From NCBI GenBank assembly GCA_026421135.1, contig JAPKCR010000010.1:1-14360 (forward strand): a stretch of DNA of 14,360 bases, in the 5' to 3' direction. The position numbers were made by a program, and so were the translations under genes. Under the pieces are notes generated by a model. The model was not told the origin of the DNA. It made no database searches and worked only from the letters and a program-made list of their open reading frames with translations. This DNA is from Sulfitobacter sp. (GTDB lineage Bacteria > Pseudomonadota > Alphaproteobacteria > Rhodobacterales > Rhodobacteraceae). Positions 6,122 to 13,836 of the stretch are shown piece after piece; position 1 is the stretch's first letter; every line of letters begins with the position of its first letter.

Positions 6122-8983
6122 TCAGCTCTCCCCTCCCGGTAAGGTTTCGGTTCGAGACGGGTCGATATCCATCGCAAAGTCACTGTCTTCGATTCCGGCG
6201 CGACGTCCCAGCCGCGAGAAGCTCTCCAGCGACAGCATTACAGCGCCGACGACTGCCAAGAACACGCCCAGATCAAAGCCCATGGCGGTTGCGAGTTCGA
6301 ATTCCTCCATCGGGGGAATGCTGAAATAGCCGAATGCCGATGTCAGGAATGGCGCGCCCGCAAACCAAGCGCCGATACCGGTCAGGCCCGCACAAAGCAC
6401 CCCTGCCCCGATAATCCCGTGATAAGGATAGCGCTGGCGCCGATCAGCCCAGCTAAAGCCGCTGGCCATATACTGCATCAACACCGCAATCGCGACGACC
6501 AGGCCGGCGATAAATCCGCCCCCGGGTTCGTTGTGACCGCGCAGAAAGATATAAACCCCCACCATCAACACGACTGGCATCAACACGCGGGTCAGGACGA
6601 CCATCATCAAAGGGTGCGCGTCGCCCGCGCGGGCTGCCTCGTAACCCCGGTTTAGCAGCCGCGCACGCACGGGGCCCGCCAGCAAGGCTTCCGTCAGGGC
6701 GTAAATCACCAGCGCCGCAATCCCTAAGACGATAATTTCGCCAAAGGTATCAAAGCCACGGAAATCAACGAGGATGACGTTCACCACATTAGTACCACCG
6801 CCCCCCTTATAGGCATTGGCAAGGTGATATTCCGAGATTGAGGGGATCGGGAAATCCGACATTAGTATCGAATAGATCAGGCCCGTCGCCGCAATGCCTC
6901 CTGTCACGGACAACACGATGTCACGGGCACGGTGCGCCAAGGTTGATTCAACGGGCGTGACATTGGGCAAAAAGTTCAGTGCCAGCAGCAACAATACGAT
7001 CGTCACCACCTCGACCGAGATTTGTGTCAGTGCCAGATCAGGGGCCGAGAAATGGTTGAAACCGATCGACACCATTATGCCGATGATCCCCATCAAGATC
7101 AGCGTTGCCAAGCGATTGCGATGGAACGTGACCAAAAATCCTGCTGCAAGCATCAACATCAGCCACCCCGCAAAGGCAACCGGCGTGATTGCCAACATCT
7201 CGCGGGTCGGTGCCGCATCGACGCCTGTGAACCATGCATGTGCCGCAACGGCGATCACCGCTGTGGTAAAGATCGACGCATAGCGGGTGAACGAATTGTT
7301 GTGCAGCCGTTCCGCAAAAACATGGGCCAGCGCTACGGCGTCGGTGATGATCTGGTCAAAGATTACTTTGGCCTCGGGGCGCGGCGCGGCGGCCCACAGT
7401 TTCGCCAGCGGGTTAAATGCTGCTAGTATTATCAGGCCACCGACAACCGCGATCACCGACATCCAAAGCGCAGGCACCAAACCATGCCAGATTTTGAAAT
7501 GGTCATCAGGGACTTGAGCGGCGTTTCCGATCACTGCTTGGGTGACGATTTTCACAAACGGTTCTGCCAGAAACGGTGCGACACCGATCAGGATCACAGG
7601 AATAATCAAAAGCGCTGGCGGCAACAGCAAACCAACCTGCGGATCGTGGGGTTCGTGGGAATAATCATCGCGTACGGGCCCCAGAAACGTGTGCGCAATA
7701 AAGCGAAAGCTGTATGCCGCCGAAAATAAGGCCCCCAGTGTTGCCACCGCGGCCACCAGATAGGGCGAGCCGAATAATGTGGTGTGATAGGCCTCTTCCA
7801 GCATCATTTCCTTGGACAAGAAGCCGTTAAGCAGCGGTATCCCCGCCATCGACAGCGCCGCAATCGTGGCCACGGCAAAGGTCAGCGGCATCAAGCGGCG
7901 CAGGCCGCCCAACTGTTTCATATCACGGGTGTGCAGGGCGTGATCAACGATGCCCGCACACATGAACAACGCCGCCTTAAAGCTGGCGTGGTTCAGGATG
8001 TGGAACACTGCAGCCATGGCACCAAAGGCCGTACCGGTCCCCAAAAGGAACGTGATCAGCCCCAGATGCGACACCGTCGAGTACGCCAGCAATGCTTTGA
8101 GGTCGTCTTTGAACAAGGCAATTACAGCCCCCAGCACCATCGTGATCAAGCCCGCAGAGCACACCAAAATCACCCAAAGATCTGTCCCCGAAAGAACCGG
8201 CCACAGCCGTGCCATAAGGAACAGACCGGCTTTAACCATGGTGGCCGAATGTAGATAGGCCGAAACGGGCGTCGGTGCCGCCATCGCGTGGGGCAGCCAG
8301 AAGTGAAAAGGGAATTGCGCGGACTTGGTAAAGCAGCCGATCAAGATCAGGATCAGCGCAGGAACATACAGCGGCGAGGCTTGGATCAGATCGCGGTTTT
8401 CGAGTATGGTGGTCAGATCATAGCTGCCTGCGATTTGCCCCAGCAGCAGCATGCCGCCGATCAACGCCAGACCGCCCAAACCTGTCACTGCCAACGCCAT
8501 GCGCGCGCCTTGGCGCCCTTCGGCGGTATGCTTCCAAAACCCGATCAACAGGAATGACGACAACGACGTTAGTTCCCAAAAAACAAGTAGCATCAATATG
8601 TTGTCAGACAGAACGATCCCAACCATCGCGCCTTGGAACAGCAGTAGATAGCTGTAGAATTCGCCCATATTATCGTCGCGCGACAAATAGAATCGCGCAT
8701 ACGTGATAATCAGCAGTCCGATCCCCAGGATCAGCCCCGCGAACATCAACCCCAAGGGATCAAGAAACAGGTTCACGTTCAGCCCAAGCGATGGCAACCA
8801 GTTTAACTGCGCTGTCACGACCTCTCCTGCCAGAACGGCTGGTGCATGTGTCGCAAGCCCGATCGCCGCAGATGCGGTCACCAAAAATGTGATGATAAAG
8901 CAGCTTTGGCGTCCGGCCTGAATCATCAGACCGGGCAGCAATGCGCCAAGAAACGGGAGGGCAATGATCAAAAATAACGACAT
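6122..8983 (-). CDS. mrpA: Mrp cation/H+ antiporter fused subunit A/B
   Basis: A 953-residue fusion of MrpA and MrpB. Residues 1 to about 480 form the NuoL-like antiporter domain, with E137 in FWELTS, K220 in CFTKSAQFPFHFWLP, K251 in HSATMVKAG and K296 in DDLKALLAYS, the charged chain of the proton path. The next part (about 580-780) is the extra MrpA membrane region. The MrpB domain starts near residue 790 and carries HNEPGGGFIAGLV (817-829). The A-B fusion defines group-2 Mrp operons, as in Sinorhizobium Pha, so it is not an artefact. I chose the ATG at 8983; a TTG nine codons upstream at 9010 also fits, and neither has a strong ribosome binding site. It is the first gene of a six-gene operon whose product exchanges Na+ (or K+) for H+. 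Confidence 0.95.
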   Translation of the reverse strand: MSLFLIIALPFLGALLPGLMIQAGRQSCFIITFLVTASAAIGLATHAPAVLAGEVVTAQLNWLPSLGLNVNLFLDPLGLMFAGLILGIGLLIITYARFYLSRDDNMGEFYSYLLLFQGAMVGIVLSDNILMLLVFWELTSLSSFLLIGFWKHTAEGRQGARMALAVTGLGGLALIGGMLLLGQIAGSYDLTTILENRDLIQASPLYVPALILILIGCFTKSAQFPFHFWLPHAMAAPTPVSAYLHSATMVKAGLFLMARLWPVLSGTDLWVILVCSAGLITMVLGAVIALFKDDLKALLAYSTVSHLGLITFLLGTGTAFGAMAAVFHILNHASFKAALFMCAGIVDHALHTRDMKQLGGLRRLMPLTFAVATIAALSMAGIPLLNGFLSKEMMLEEAYHTTLFGSPYLVAAVATLGALFSAAYSFRFIAHTFLGPVRDDYSHEPHDPQVGLLLPPALLIIPVILIGVAPFLAEPFVKIVTQAVIGNAAQVPDDHFKIWHGLVPALWMSVIAVVGGLIILAAFNPLAKLWAAAPRPEAKVIFDQIITDAVALAHVFAERLHNNSFTRYASIFTTAVIAVAAHAWFTGVDAAPTREMLAITPVAFAGWLMLMLAAGFLVTFHRNRLATLILMGIIGIMVSIGFNHFSAPDLALTQISVEVVTIVLLLLALNFLPNVTPVESTLAHRARDIVLSVTGGIAATGLIYSILMSDFPIPSISEYHLANAYKGGGGTNVVNVILVDFRGFDTFGEIIVLGIAALVIYALTEALLAGPVRARLLNRGYEAARAGDAHPLMMVVLTRVLMPVVLMVGVYIFLRGHNEPGGGFIAGLVVAIAVLMQYMASGFSWADRRQRYPYHGIIGAGVLCAGLTGIGAWFAGAPFLTSAFGYFSIPPMEEFELATAMGFDLGVFLAVVGAVMLSLESFSRLGRRAGIEDSDFAMDIDPSRTETLPGGES

Positions 8984-9032
8984 GCCGCAACTATCTGCGA
9001 GCAGTGTCAAAACAACCAGCCCTTAATTGACG

Positions 9033-9061
9033 ATTTTCCGCCGAAAGCATCGCTTTTTCAA
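9033..9061 (-). promoter_or_regulatory. candidate promoter of the mrp operon
   Basis: On the minus strand, TTGAAA (9061-9056) and GAAAAT (9038-9033) are spaced by 17 bp. The -10 box matches the consensus at four of six positions. The start would fall near 9026, about 43 nt before the mrpAB ATG. This is the best match I found in the 255-bp gap after rlmE, but it is weak. Confidence 0.3.
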
Positions 9062-9076
9062 CGATTTTTACGTCCC

Positions 9077-9098
9077 AAAAGCGGTGCGAACACCCCGC
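9077..9098 (-). terminator. possible rlmE terminator
   Basis: On the minus strand, GGTG-TTCG-CACC forms a short hairpin, extended by GC/GC across a two-base bulge, and is followed by TTTT. It lies about 140 nt past the rlmE stop codon and just before the candidate mrp promoter. The stem is short and the T run is only four, so this is tentative. Confidence 0.3.
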
Positions 9099-9238
9099 AA
9101 CAAACTGCCGGTAATTCAAGATAGTGTTAGAGCCGCCGAAATACGGCGCTGTCACGACTATGAGTTGAAAATATCACAAGCCGGACGAGTTATCCTGCGG
9201 AGAGACCCGCCATGTAATCCTGATAGATGTCAGGTGAT

Positions 9239-10048
9239 TCACACCTGTTCCTGATCATCATCCTCGATCATAGGCCCCTTAAAACCGGTCGCCACGACAA
9301 ATTTTTCAGAGCTGTCCTGGCGGCTAGCAGGCGGCTTCATATTCACGACCTTAGTAAAGCGGCGTTTCAGCAATTTTTGCAAATCGCCTTCGGCACCACC
9401 GGCCAAAACCTTGGCGACAAACGTACCGCCTTCTTCCAGCACATCAAATGCGAAATAGGCCGCGGCCTCGCAAAGTGCGATAATCCGGTTGTGGTCAGTT
9501 TGCTTGTGGCCTGAACTGGACGCTGCCATGTCAGACATCACCACGTCTGCCTTGCCGCCCAGCCAGTCTTTGACGACTTGGTCGGCGTCGTCCTCCATAA
9601 AATCAAGCACGTGCAGTTCACAGCCCGCAATCGGCTCCATCTCTTGCAAGTCGATGCCAAGGATGGTGCCAACGTTCTTGCCCTTTTTCTCGCCCAACAC
9701 GTTGGAGCGTTTTACAGCAACCTGACACCACCCGCCTGGGGCAGCCCCCAGATCGACGATGCGCGCACCGGGTACCAAAAAGCGGAATTTGTCATCCAAC
9801 TCCATGATCTTATAGGCGGCGCGGCCACGATACCCTTCAGCATTGGCGCGTTTAACGTAAGGGTCATTCAATTGACGTTGTAACCAGCGGGTCGAACTCA
9901 GCTTGCGACCACGTGCCGACTTTACCTTAACCTTCAGGTCACGCTGACCGCGCCCTGAGGTATTCTTGCCCGTGGGTGTCTTGCCACTTGATGTCTTGCC
10001 CGTCGGTGTCTTACCGGTTGGCGTCTTGCCGTCTGGTGTTTTGTCCAT
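9239..10048 (-). CDS. rlmE: 23S rRNA (uridine-2552-2'-O)-methyltransferase RlmE (FtsJ/RrmJ)
   Basis: A 269-residue SAM-dependent methyltransferase that 2'-O-methylates U2552 of 23S rRNA, a late step of 50S assembly. Motif I is [10 protein letters not shown] (98-107). The catalytic K-D-K-E set is visible at K80 (AAYK), D173 (VMSDMA), K213 (FVAKVLAGG) and E248 (SSEKF). The core begins near residue 50. The first 32 residues are atypical: six five-residue units of the KTPTG type (residues 3-32, DNA 9953-10042), giving a basic, disordered tail; E. coli RlmE is about 60 residues shorter. The ATG shares one base with the ppx stop codon (TGATG) and has GAAGGA upstream, so the pair is probably translated in a coupled way. 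Confidence 0.95.
   Translation of the reverse strand: MDKTPDGKTPTGKTPTGKTSSGKTPTGKNTSGRGQRDLKVKVKSARGRKLSSTRWLQRQLNDPYVKRANAEGYRGRAAYKIMELDDKFRFLVPGARIVDLGAAPGGWCQVAVKRSNVLGEKKGKNVGTILGIDLQEMEPIAGCELHVLDFMEDDADQVVKDWLGGKADVVMSDMAASSSGHKQTDHNRIIALCEAAAYFAFDVLEEGGTFVAKVLAGGAEGDLQKLLKRRFTKVVNMKPPASRQDSSEKFVVATGFKGPMIEDDDQEQV
9953..10042 (-). repeat. six 15-bp tandem units encoding the KTPTG tail of RlmE
   Basis: Six in-frame 15-bp units encode [25 protein letters not shown] and KNTSG. The units differ mainly at third codon positions while the peptide is kept, so the array is diverged at DNA level but conserved at protein level. Copy number could vary by slippage or unequal exchange. Confidence 0.9.
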
Positions 10049-11163
10049 CAGCTTGGTCCTTCTTCCAAAACGCCATCCGCGCTCATCTGGGCATATAATA
10101 GCCCCTCGCGCAGACCACGGTCTGCAACACTTAATCTATTTGTCGGCCAGCACCGCATCAAGGCCTGCAGAATCGCAGCCCCCGACATAATCAACGCTTG
10201 GCGGTCTTGTACGATACGCGGGTCGGCACGACGCCCCCCCGGCCCCATCGCCAAATAGGAATGAATTACCTTGTCGATCTGCGCACTGCTCATCCGCAGG
10301 CCATCGACTTTGGTCCGGTCATAGCGCTTTAGCCCCAAATGACTGGCAGCGACAGTGGTGACCGTGCCCGATGTGCCAACGATCTGGAAATGATCCTGAG
10401 ACTGGATGGATTGATAGGGGGTAAAGGTTTGCAGGTTCTCCTCAAAGAACCAGCTCATCAGGGCAAAACGCGCTGCGTCGTCTTCGACATCAGAAAACTG
10501 GTCGCGCAGGGTTGCGACGCCCAGGGGCACGCTGATCCAGTCGACAACTCGAGCTTCGGGAATGTCGGTCTTGGCCTGATGGAAACCACCGTGCAGCCGC
10601 ATGATTGACCGCGCGCGGTCTGCCTTGGGCACCTTGGAAATGTCGATCCAGACCAATTCGGTAGATCCGCCACCAATATCCACGACCAAAAGGTTGTGGG
10701 TTTTGCGGTTTACCAGTGGCGCGCAGGAAATGACCGCCAGTTGGGCTTCTTCCTCGGGCTTGATGATATCCAGTTTTAGGCCGGTTTCACGCTGGATACG
10801 CGCCATGAATTCAGCACCATTACTGGCACGCCGACACGCTTCGGTCGCGACCAATCGCATCCGGCGGACCTTGTTGCGGCGCAATTTCTGCTGACAGATC
10901 CGCAATGCCTGAATGGTACGAGTCATCGATCCGCGCGACAATCGCCCGGTCTTCTCAAGGCCTGCCCCAAGCTGGACGGACTTCGAGAAACTGTCGACGA
11001 CATGAAAACCGCTCCCCTTAGGTTGAGCGATCAACATGCGACAACTATTTGTGCCCAGATCAAGGGCCGCATAGAGTTCGGTCGATCTGGGCGGAACTGG
11101 CGCGGGGCTCAGAGCCGGCTGTGTATCGAGCGCGCCCGCACCTTTGGGACGCTGTGGCGCCAT
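10048..11163 (-). CDS. ppx: Ppx/GppA phosphatase family protein (exopolyphosphatase)
   Basis: A 371-residue member of the ASKHA-fold Ppx/GppA family, which removes terminal phosphates from polyphosphate or converts pppGpp to ppGpp. Phosphate-1 loop: [11 protein letters not shown] (34-44). Catalytic acidic patch: KPEEEAQL (135-142). Phosphate-2 loop: [11 protein letters not shown] (160-170). Adenosine-type motif: [10 protein letters not shown] (261-270). A final conserved element is DRGLREGLL (348-356). The protein ends soon after that, so it is the short form without the C-terminal HD-like domain of E. coli PPX and GppA. Residues 1-28 form a proline-rich leader that is probably disordered. 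AAAGG lies before the ATG at 11163. Sequence alone does not separate exopolyphosphatase from guanosine pentaphosphatase activity. Confidence 0.92.
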   Translation of the reverse strand: MAPQRPKGAGALDTQPALSPAPVPPRSTELYAALDLGTNSCRMLIAQPKGSGFHVVDSFSKSVQLGAGLEKTGRLSRGSMTRTIQALRICQQKLRRNKVRRMRLVATEACRRASNGAEFMARIQRETGLKLDIIKPEEEAQLAVISCAPLVNRKTHNLLVVDIGGGSTELVWIDISKVPKADRARSIMRLHGGFHQAKTDIPEARVVDWISVPLGVATLRDQFSDVEDDAARFALMSWFFEENLQTFTPYQSIQSQDHFQIVGTSGTVTTVAASHLGLKRYDRTKVDGLRMSSAQIDKVIHSYLAMGPGGRRADPRIVQDRQALIMSGAAILQALMRCWPTNRLSVADRGLREGLLYAQMSADGVLEEGPS

Positions 11164-11193
11164 GGTTTGCGCCTTTCATTACGAGTTGCCTTT

Positions 11194-11222
11194 AGGGTAG
11201 TGTTTATTGGGTCTAGGGGCAA
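11194..11222 (-). promoter_or_regulatory. candidate promoter of ppx-rlmE
   Basis: On the minus strand, TTGCCC (11222-11217) and TACCCT (11199-11194) are spaced by 17 bp. Each matches part of the consensus, including the key TA...T of the -10 box. The start would lie near 11187, about 24 nt before the ppx ATG. A CGCTAGCG palindrome lies 8 bp upstream of the -35 box. Confidence 0.45.
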
Positions 11223-11230
11223 GCGGGAAA

Positions 11231-11238
11231 CGCTAGCG
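11231..11238. promoter_or_regulatory. CGCTAGCG palindrome near the ppx promoter
   Basis: A perfect 8-bp palindrome built from overlapping CGCTAG and CTAGCG half-sites, just upstream of the candidate ppx -35 box. The same half-sites recur as a spaced inverted repeat at 11390-11409 before the divergent gene. It is a possible operator; no known factor is assigned. Confidence 0.35.
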
Positions 11239-11285
11239 GACCAACGTCTGCTTGCGACCCACCTCACAACCATCTTGAGAATTTT

Positions 11286-11302
11286 GAGGGGTCCGTCCCC
11301 TC
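11286..11302. repeat. GC-rich hairpin in the divergent intergenic region
   Basis: GAGGGG (11286-11291) and CCCCTC (11297-11302) form a perfect 6-bp stem with a 5-nt loop, between the ppx promoter and the one-carbon cluster. No T run follows on either strand, so it is not a standard terminator. Confidence 0.45.
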
Positions 11303-11389
11303 GCCCCTTGGCACGTAGCCGTGTAATGTCGTGAGGTCGCAGACGCCGTTTTGAGTGTCGAAAAATGGCGACGTGGACAGATCAACAAA

Positions 11390-11409
11390 CGCTAGAAACC
11401 CATCTAGCG
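11390..11409. promoter_or_regulatory. CGCTAG-N8-CTAGCG inverted repeat before the one-carbon cluster
   Basis: A perfect 6-bp inverted repeat with an 8-nt spacer ends 5 nt before the AAAGGA ribosome binding site (11415-11420) of the first gene. It could be an operator or, if transcribed, a leader hairpin close to the ribosome binding site. It shares its half-sites with the palindrome at 11231-11238. Confidence 0.4.
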
Positions 11410-11427
11410 CAGCCAAAGGAATCAATC

Positions 11428-11724
11428 ATGCCAGAAGTTACCATTGTTTATTGGCGTGATATTCCAGCGCAGGTTATTGTCGGAAAAGGCCGTCGCGGAT
11501 CGAAACGGGCACTGCCCGAGAGGTTTGAGCAAGCGATCGACCGAGCCGCCATGAAAATCGGTGCCGAAGATTCCGATGCGTATCTGGCGGAATGGCGCAA
11601 AGCGGCCCCCTATACCATCGAGGGTGACCCCGATGCCGTTGCCGACAGCGAAGCTGCACGCATTGATGCCGAATATGACCGCGACCGCATCAAGGCACTG
11701 ATTGCAAAAGACGGCTGGGCGTAA
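11428..11724 (+). CDS. small 'virulence factor' domain protein in a one-carbon cluster
   Basis: A 98-residue soluble protein without signal peptide or membrane helix. It begins PEVTIVYWRDIPAQVIVGKG, then a mostly helical, charged region ending in KDGWA. This resembles the small family named 'virulence factor' (PF13769), found next to methylene-THF reductase and methyl-THF:corrinoid methyltransferase genes in Rhodobacteraceae. The family name is historical and does not show pathogenicity. The ATG at 11428 has AAAGGA 7 nt upstream; a longer frame from 11365 has no such site. metF follows 55 bp downstream on the same strand. Its context suggests a role as accessory or adaptor in methyl transfer to cobalamin, which is inference; the biochemical function is not known to me. 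Confidence 0.8.
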   Translation: MPEVTIVYWRDIPAQVIVGKGRRGSKRALPERFEQAIDRAAMKIGAEDSDAYLAEWRKAAPYTIEGDPDAVADSEAARIDAEYDRDRIKALIAKDGWA

Positions 11725-11779
11725 TTCGAATGTCCCGACCCAGGTTCCACAGTTGATCCCTTTCATGAAAGACACGCTC

Positions 11780-12709
11780 ATGGCTCTTCTCAATTTTCGA
11801 CGCAAAGAAGCCCCCGCCTCCGACCTGCCCAACCCGGTGGTCGAGGCGTTCTTGCAGGATTATTCCATCGAAGTGATGCCGCGCACCGCCGAGAAGGTTG
11901 AAAACTTCCGCGATCTACTGCCCGCAGGCACCCGCGTATATATTGCTCATATCGAGGGCACCCCGATCGAGGAGATGGTTGCCACTGCCGCGCGTCTGAA
12001 TGCAGACGGGTTCAAAGTGATGCCGCACATGCCTGCGCGCATCATCAAGGACAAGGCGACGCTGGAAAACTGGATCGCCATGTATCAGGGCGAGGCTGAT
12101 GTAAAACAAGCTTTGTTGCTGGCTGGTGGCGTGACCACGCCCCACGGTGATTTCAGCGACTCTATGCAGTTGATGGAAACCGGATTGTTCGACAAACACG
12201 GGTTTGAGCGCCTTCACGTTGCGGGCCACCCCGAAGGCAACCGCGACATCGACACCGACGGCTCGCGCCTGCGCGTTGATGAAGCGCTCCGTTGGAAACA
12301 GGGGTTTTCCGAACGCACAGACGCCAAAATGGCCATTGCCACACAATTCGCATTCGACGCCAAGCCGATCATTGAATGGGCTGACAGCCTGAAACACGCA
12401 GGGATCGACTTGCCGATCCATATCGGCATCGCCGGCCCTGCCAAGCTGCAAACCCTGATCAAATTCGCCATCGCTTGTGGTGTTGGCCCCTCTCTCAAGG
12501 TGCTGCAAAAGCGTGCGATGGATGTGACCAAGCTGCTGTTGCCTTACGAGCCGACAGATGTGATCACCGAACTGGCCGCCCACAAGGCTGCCAATCCCGA
12601 CTTTAACGTTACCAATGTGCATTTCTTCCCACTGGGTGGGATCAAAGCGAATGCCAATTGGGCCATTGAAAACGGCGGCGCTGCGGCCAAACCCGCCAAC
12701 GCCGTTTAA
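11780..12709 (+). CDS. metF: methylenetetrahydrofolate reductase-like protein (MetF family)
   Basis: A 309-residue TIM-barrel flavoprotein of the MetF family, expected to reduce 5,10-methylene-THF to 5-methyl-THF, or to run in reverse. YSIEVMP (28-34) matches the FEFFPP element of E. coli MetF, placing E31 at catalytic E28. Further matches are VAGHPEGNRD (147-156), ATQFAFD (187-193) and the late barrel stretch HIGIAGPAKLQTLIKFAIACG. The family stretch around E. coli D120 (LRGD) reads LAGGVTTPHGDF (114-125), so the Asp may be shifted or lost. This marks a divergent subgroup. I chose the ATG at 11780 with GAAAG upstream; an in-frame ATG at 11765 would add five residues. The methyltransferase gene starts 25 bp after the stop, which supports 5-methyl-THF as the shared intermediate. 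Confidence 0.85.
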   Translation: MALLNFRRKEAPASDLPNPVVEAFLQDYSIEVMPRTAEKVENFRDLLPAGTRVYIAHIEGTPIEEMVATAARLNADGFKVMPHMPARIIKDKATLENWIAMYQGEADVKQALLLAGGVTTPHGDFSDSMQLMETGLFDKHGFERLHVAGHPEGNRDIDTDGSRLRVDEALRWKQGFSERTDAKMAIATQFAFDAKPIIEWADSLKHAGIDLPIHIGIAGPAKLQTLIKFAIACGVGPSLKVLQKRAMDVTKLLLPYEPTDVITELAAHKAANPDFNVTNVHFFPLGGIKANANWAIENGGAAAKPANAV

Positions 12710-12734
12710 TTCCTGTCGTAAAGAAAGAACAACC

Positions 12735-13814
12735 ATGACCAGAACCGTCGTCGAATCCAAAACCAAATCTGCGATCATCGGCTTTGACGAGCCTTTCTGC
12801 GTTATCGGAGAGCGCATCAACCCAACAGGTCGCAAGATTCTTGCCGAAGAACTAGAGCGTGATGATTTCAGCCGCGTCGAGGCCGATGCGATTGCGCAGG
12901 CCGCAGCTGGTGCGAATATCCTCGACGTGAATTCGGGTGCCGTGTTCTCCAACAAAATGGCGTTAGACCCCCGCTATGCCGATAACAACTTTGTTGAGCC
13001 GACGTTGATGCGGCAGTTGATCGAAGTGGTGCAGCGCGTCGTCGATATTCCGCTGTGCATCGACAGCTCGGTTCCCGGTGCGCTGGAAAACGGTCTGGCC
13101 GCTGCCGAAGGCCGCCCGCTGCTGAACTCGGTCACTGGCGAGGAAGAACGCCTTGAGCTGGTTTTGCCGCTGGTCAAGAAATACAACGTGCCCGTCGTTG
13201 CGATCTCAAACGATGACACCGGCATTTCCGAAGACCCCGATGTGCGGTTCAACGTTGCGAAAAAGATTGTGGAACGTGCGGCCGATTTTGGCATTCCCGC
13301 CCATGATATCGTGGTTGATCCGCTGGTCATGCCCATCGGTGCCATGGCGACGGCTGGCCATCAGGTCTTTACCCTTGTCCGCCGCCTGCGCGAAGAACTG
13401 GGCGTCAACACCACCTGTGGAGCCTCCAACATCAGTTTTGGTCTGCCCAACCGTCACGGCATCAACAACGCGTTTTTGCCGATGGCAATGGGTGCTGGCA
13501 TGACGTCCGCAATCATGAACCCGATCACTCTGCCCGTGAACCAAGCCAAGATTGCCGAACACAAGGCGCTGATCATGGCCGCTGGCATTATCCTGCCTGA
13601 GGATATCGACGACGAGACATTCGTGACGCTGTTTGGCCTTGGGTCCACCAAAGCGACCCCCGGCAAGGAAATGGAAGCAATCCGCGCCGCCAACTTCCTG
13701 TATGACCGCGATCCAAACGGGACTGACTGGATCAAATTTAACAAGGTCGTCCCAAAAGCTGGCCATGAAGGTCGTGGCCGCGCTGGCCGCGTGGGCGGGC
13801 GCCGTCGCGGGTAA
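12735..13814 (+). CDS. methyltetrahydrofolate:corrinoid methyltransferase (pterin-binding domain)
   Basis: A 359-residue pterin-binding TIM barrel related to the second domain of MetH and to acetogen MeTr/AcsE. Motifs in order: VIGERINPTG (23-32), ILDVNSGA (62-69), CIDSSVPGALE (108-118), LLNSVTGEEE (129-138, with N131), IVVDPLVMPIG (192-202, with D195) and GASNISFGLPNRHG (229-242, with N232). These supply the folate-binding Asp and Asn residues. There is no homocysteine-binding or B12-binding domain, so a separate corrinoid protein is needed. The last 19 residues form an R/G-rich basic tail. An apparent 40-residue upstream extension lies inside metF and is rejected. It is the last gene before the terminator at 13837, and is probably part of a split methionine synthase or a methyl-group demethylation route. 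Confidence 0.88.
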   Translation: MTRTVVESKTKSAIIGFDEPFCVIGERINPTGRKILAEELERDDFSRVEADAIAQAAAGANILDVNSGAVFSNKMALDPRYADNNFVEPTLMRQLIEVVQRVVDIPLCIDSSVPGALENGLAAAEGRPLLNSVTGEEERLELVLPLVKKYNVPVVAISNDDTGISEDPDVRFNVAKKIVERAADFGIPAHDIVVDPLVMPIGAMATAGHQVFTLVRRLREELGVNTTCGASNISFGLPNRHGINNAFLPMAMGAGMTSAIMNPITLPVNQAKIAEHKALIMAAGIILPEDIDDETFVTLFGLGSTKATPGKEMEAIRAANFLYDRDPNGTDWIKFNKVVPKAGHEGRGRAGRVGGRRRG

Positions 13815-13836
13815 GGTTATGAACGCGATTTGAGTT

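Noticed and set aside
9966..10190. Plus-strand frame with repeated VGVLP units opposite rlmE.
   Set aside because: The repeat is the antisense image of the KTPTG tail of RlmE and no other evidence supports a gene.
11164..11427. SAM, SAH or cobalamin riboswitch upstream of the one-carbon cluster.
   Set aside because: I looked for the conserved cores of these riboswitches and did not see them; only short hairpins and CGCTAG repeats are present. A covariance-model search would settle it.
11915..12955. 346-codon minus-strand frame spanning metF and the start of the methyltransferase gene.
   Set aside because: It is antisense to two genes with clear conserved motifs and crosses their intergenic gap without any of its own.
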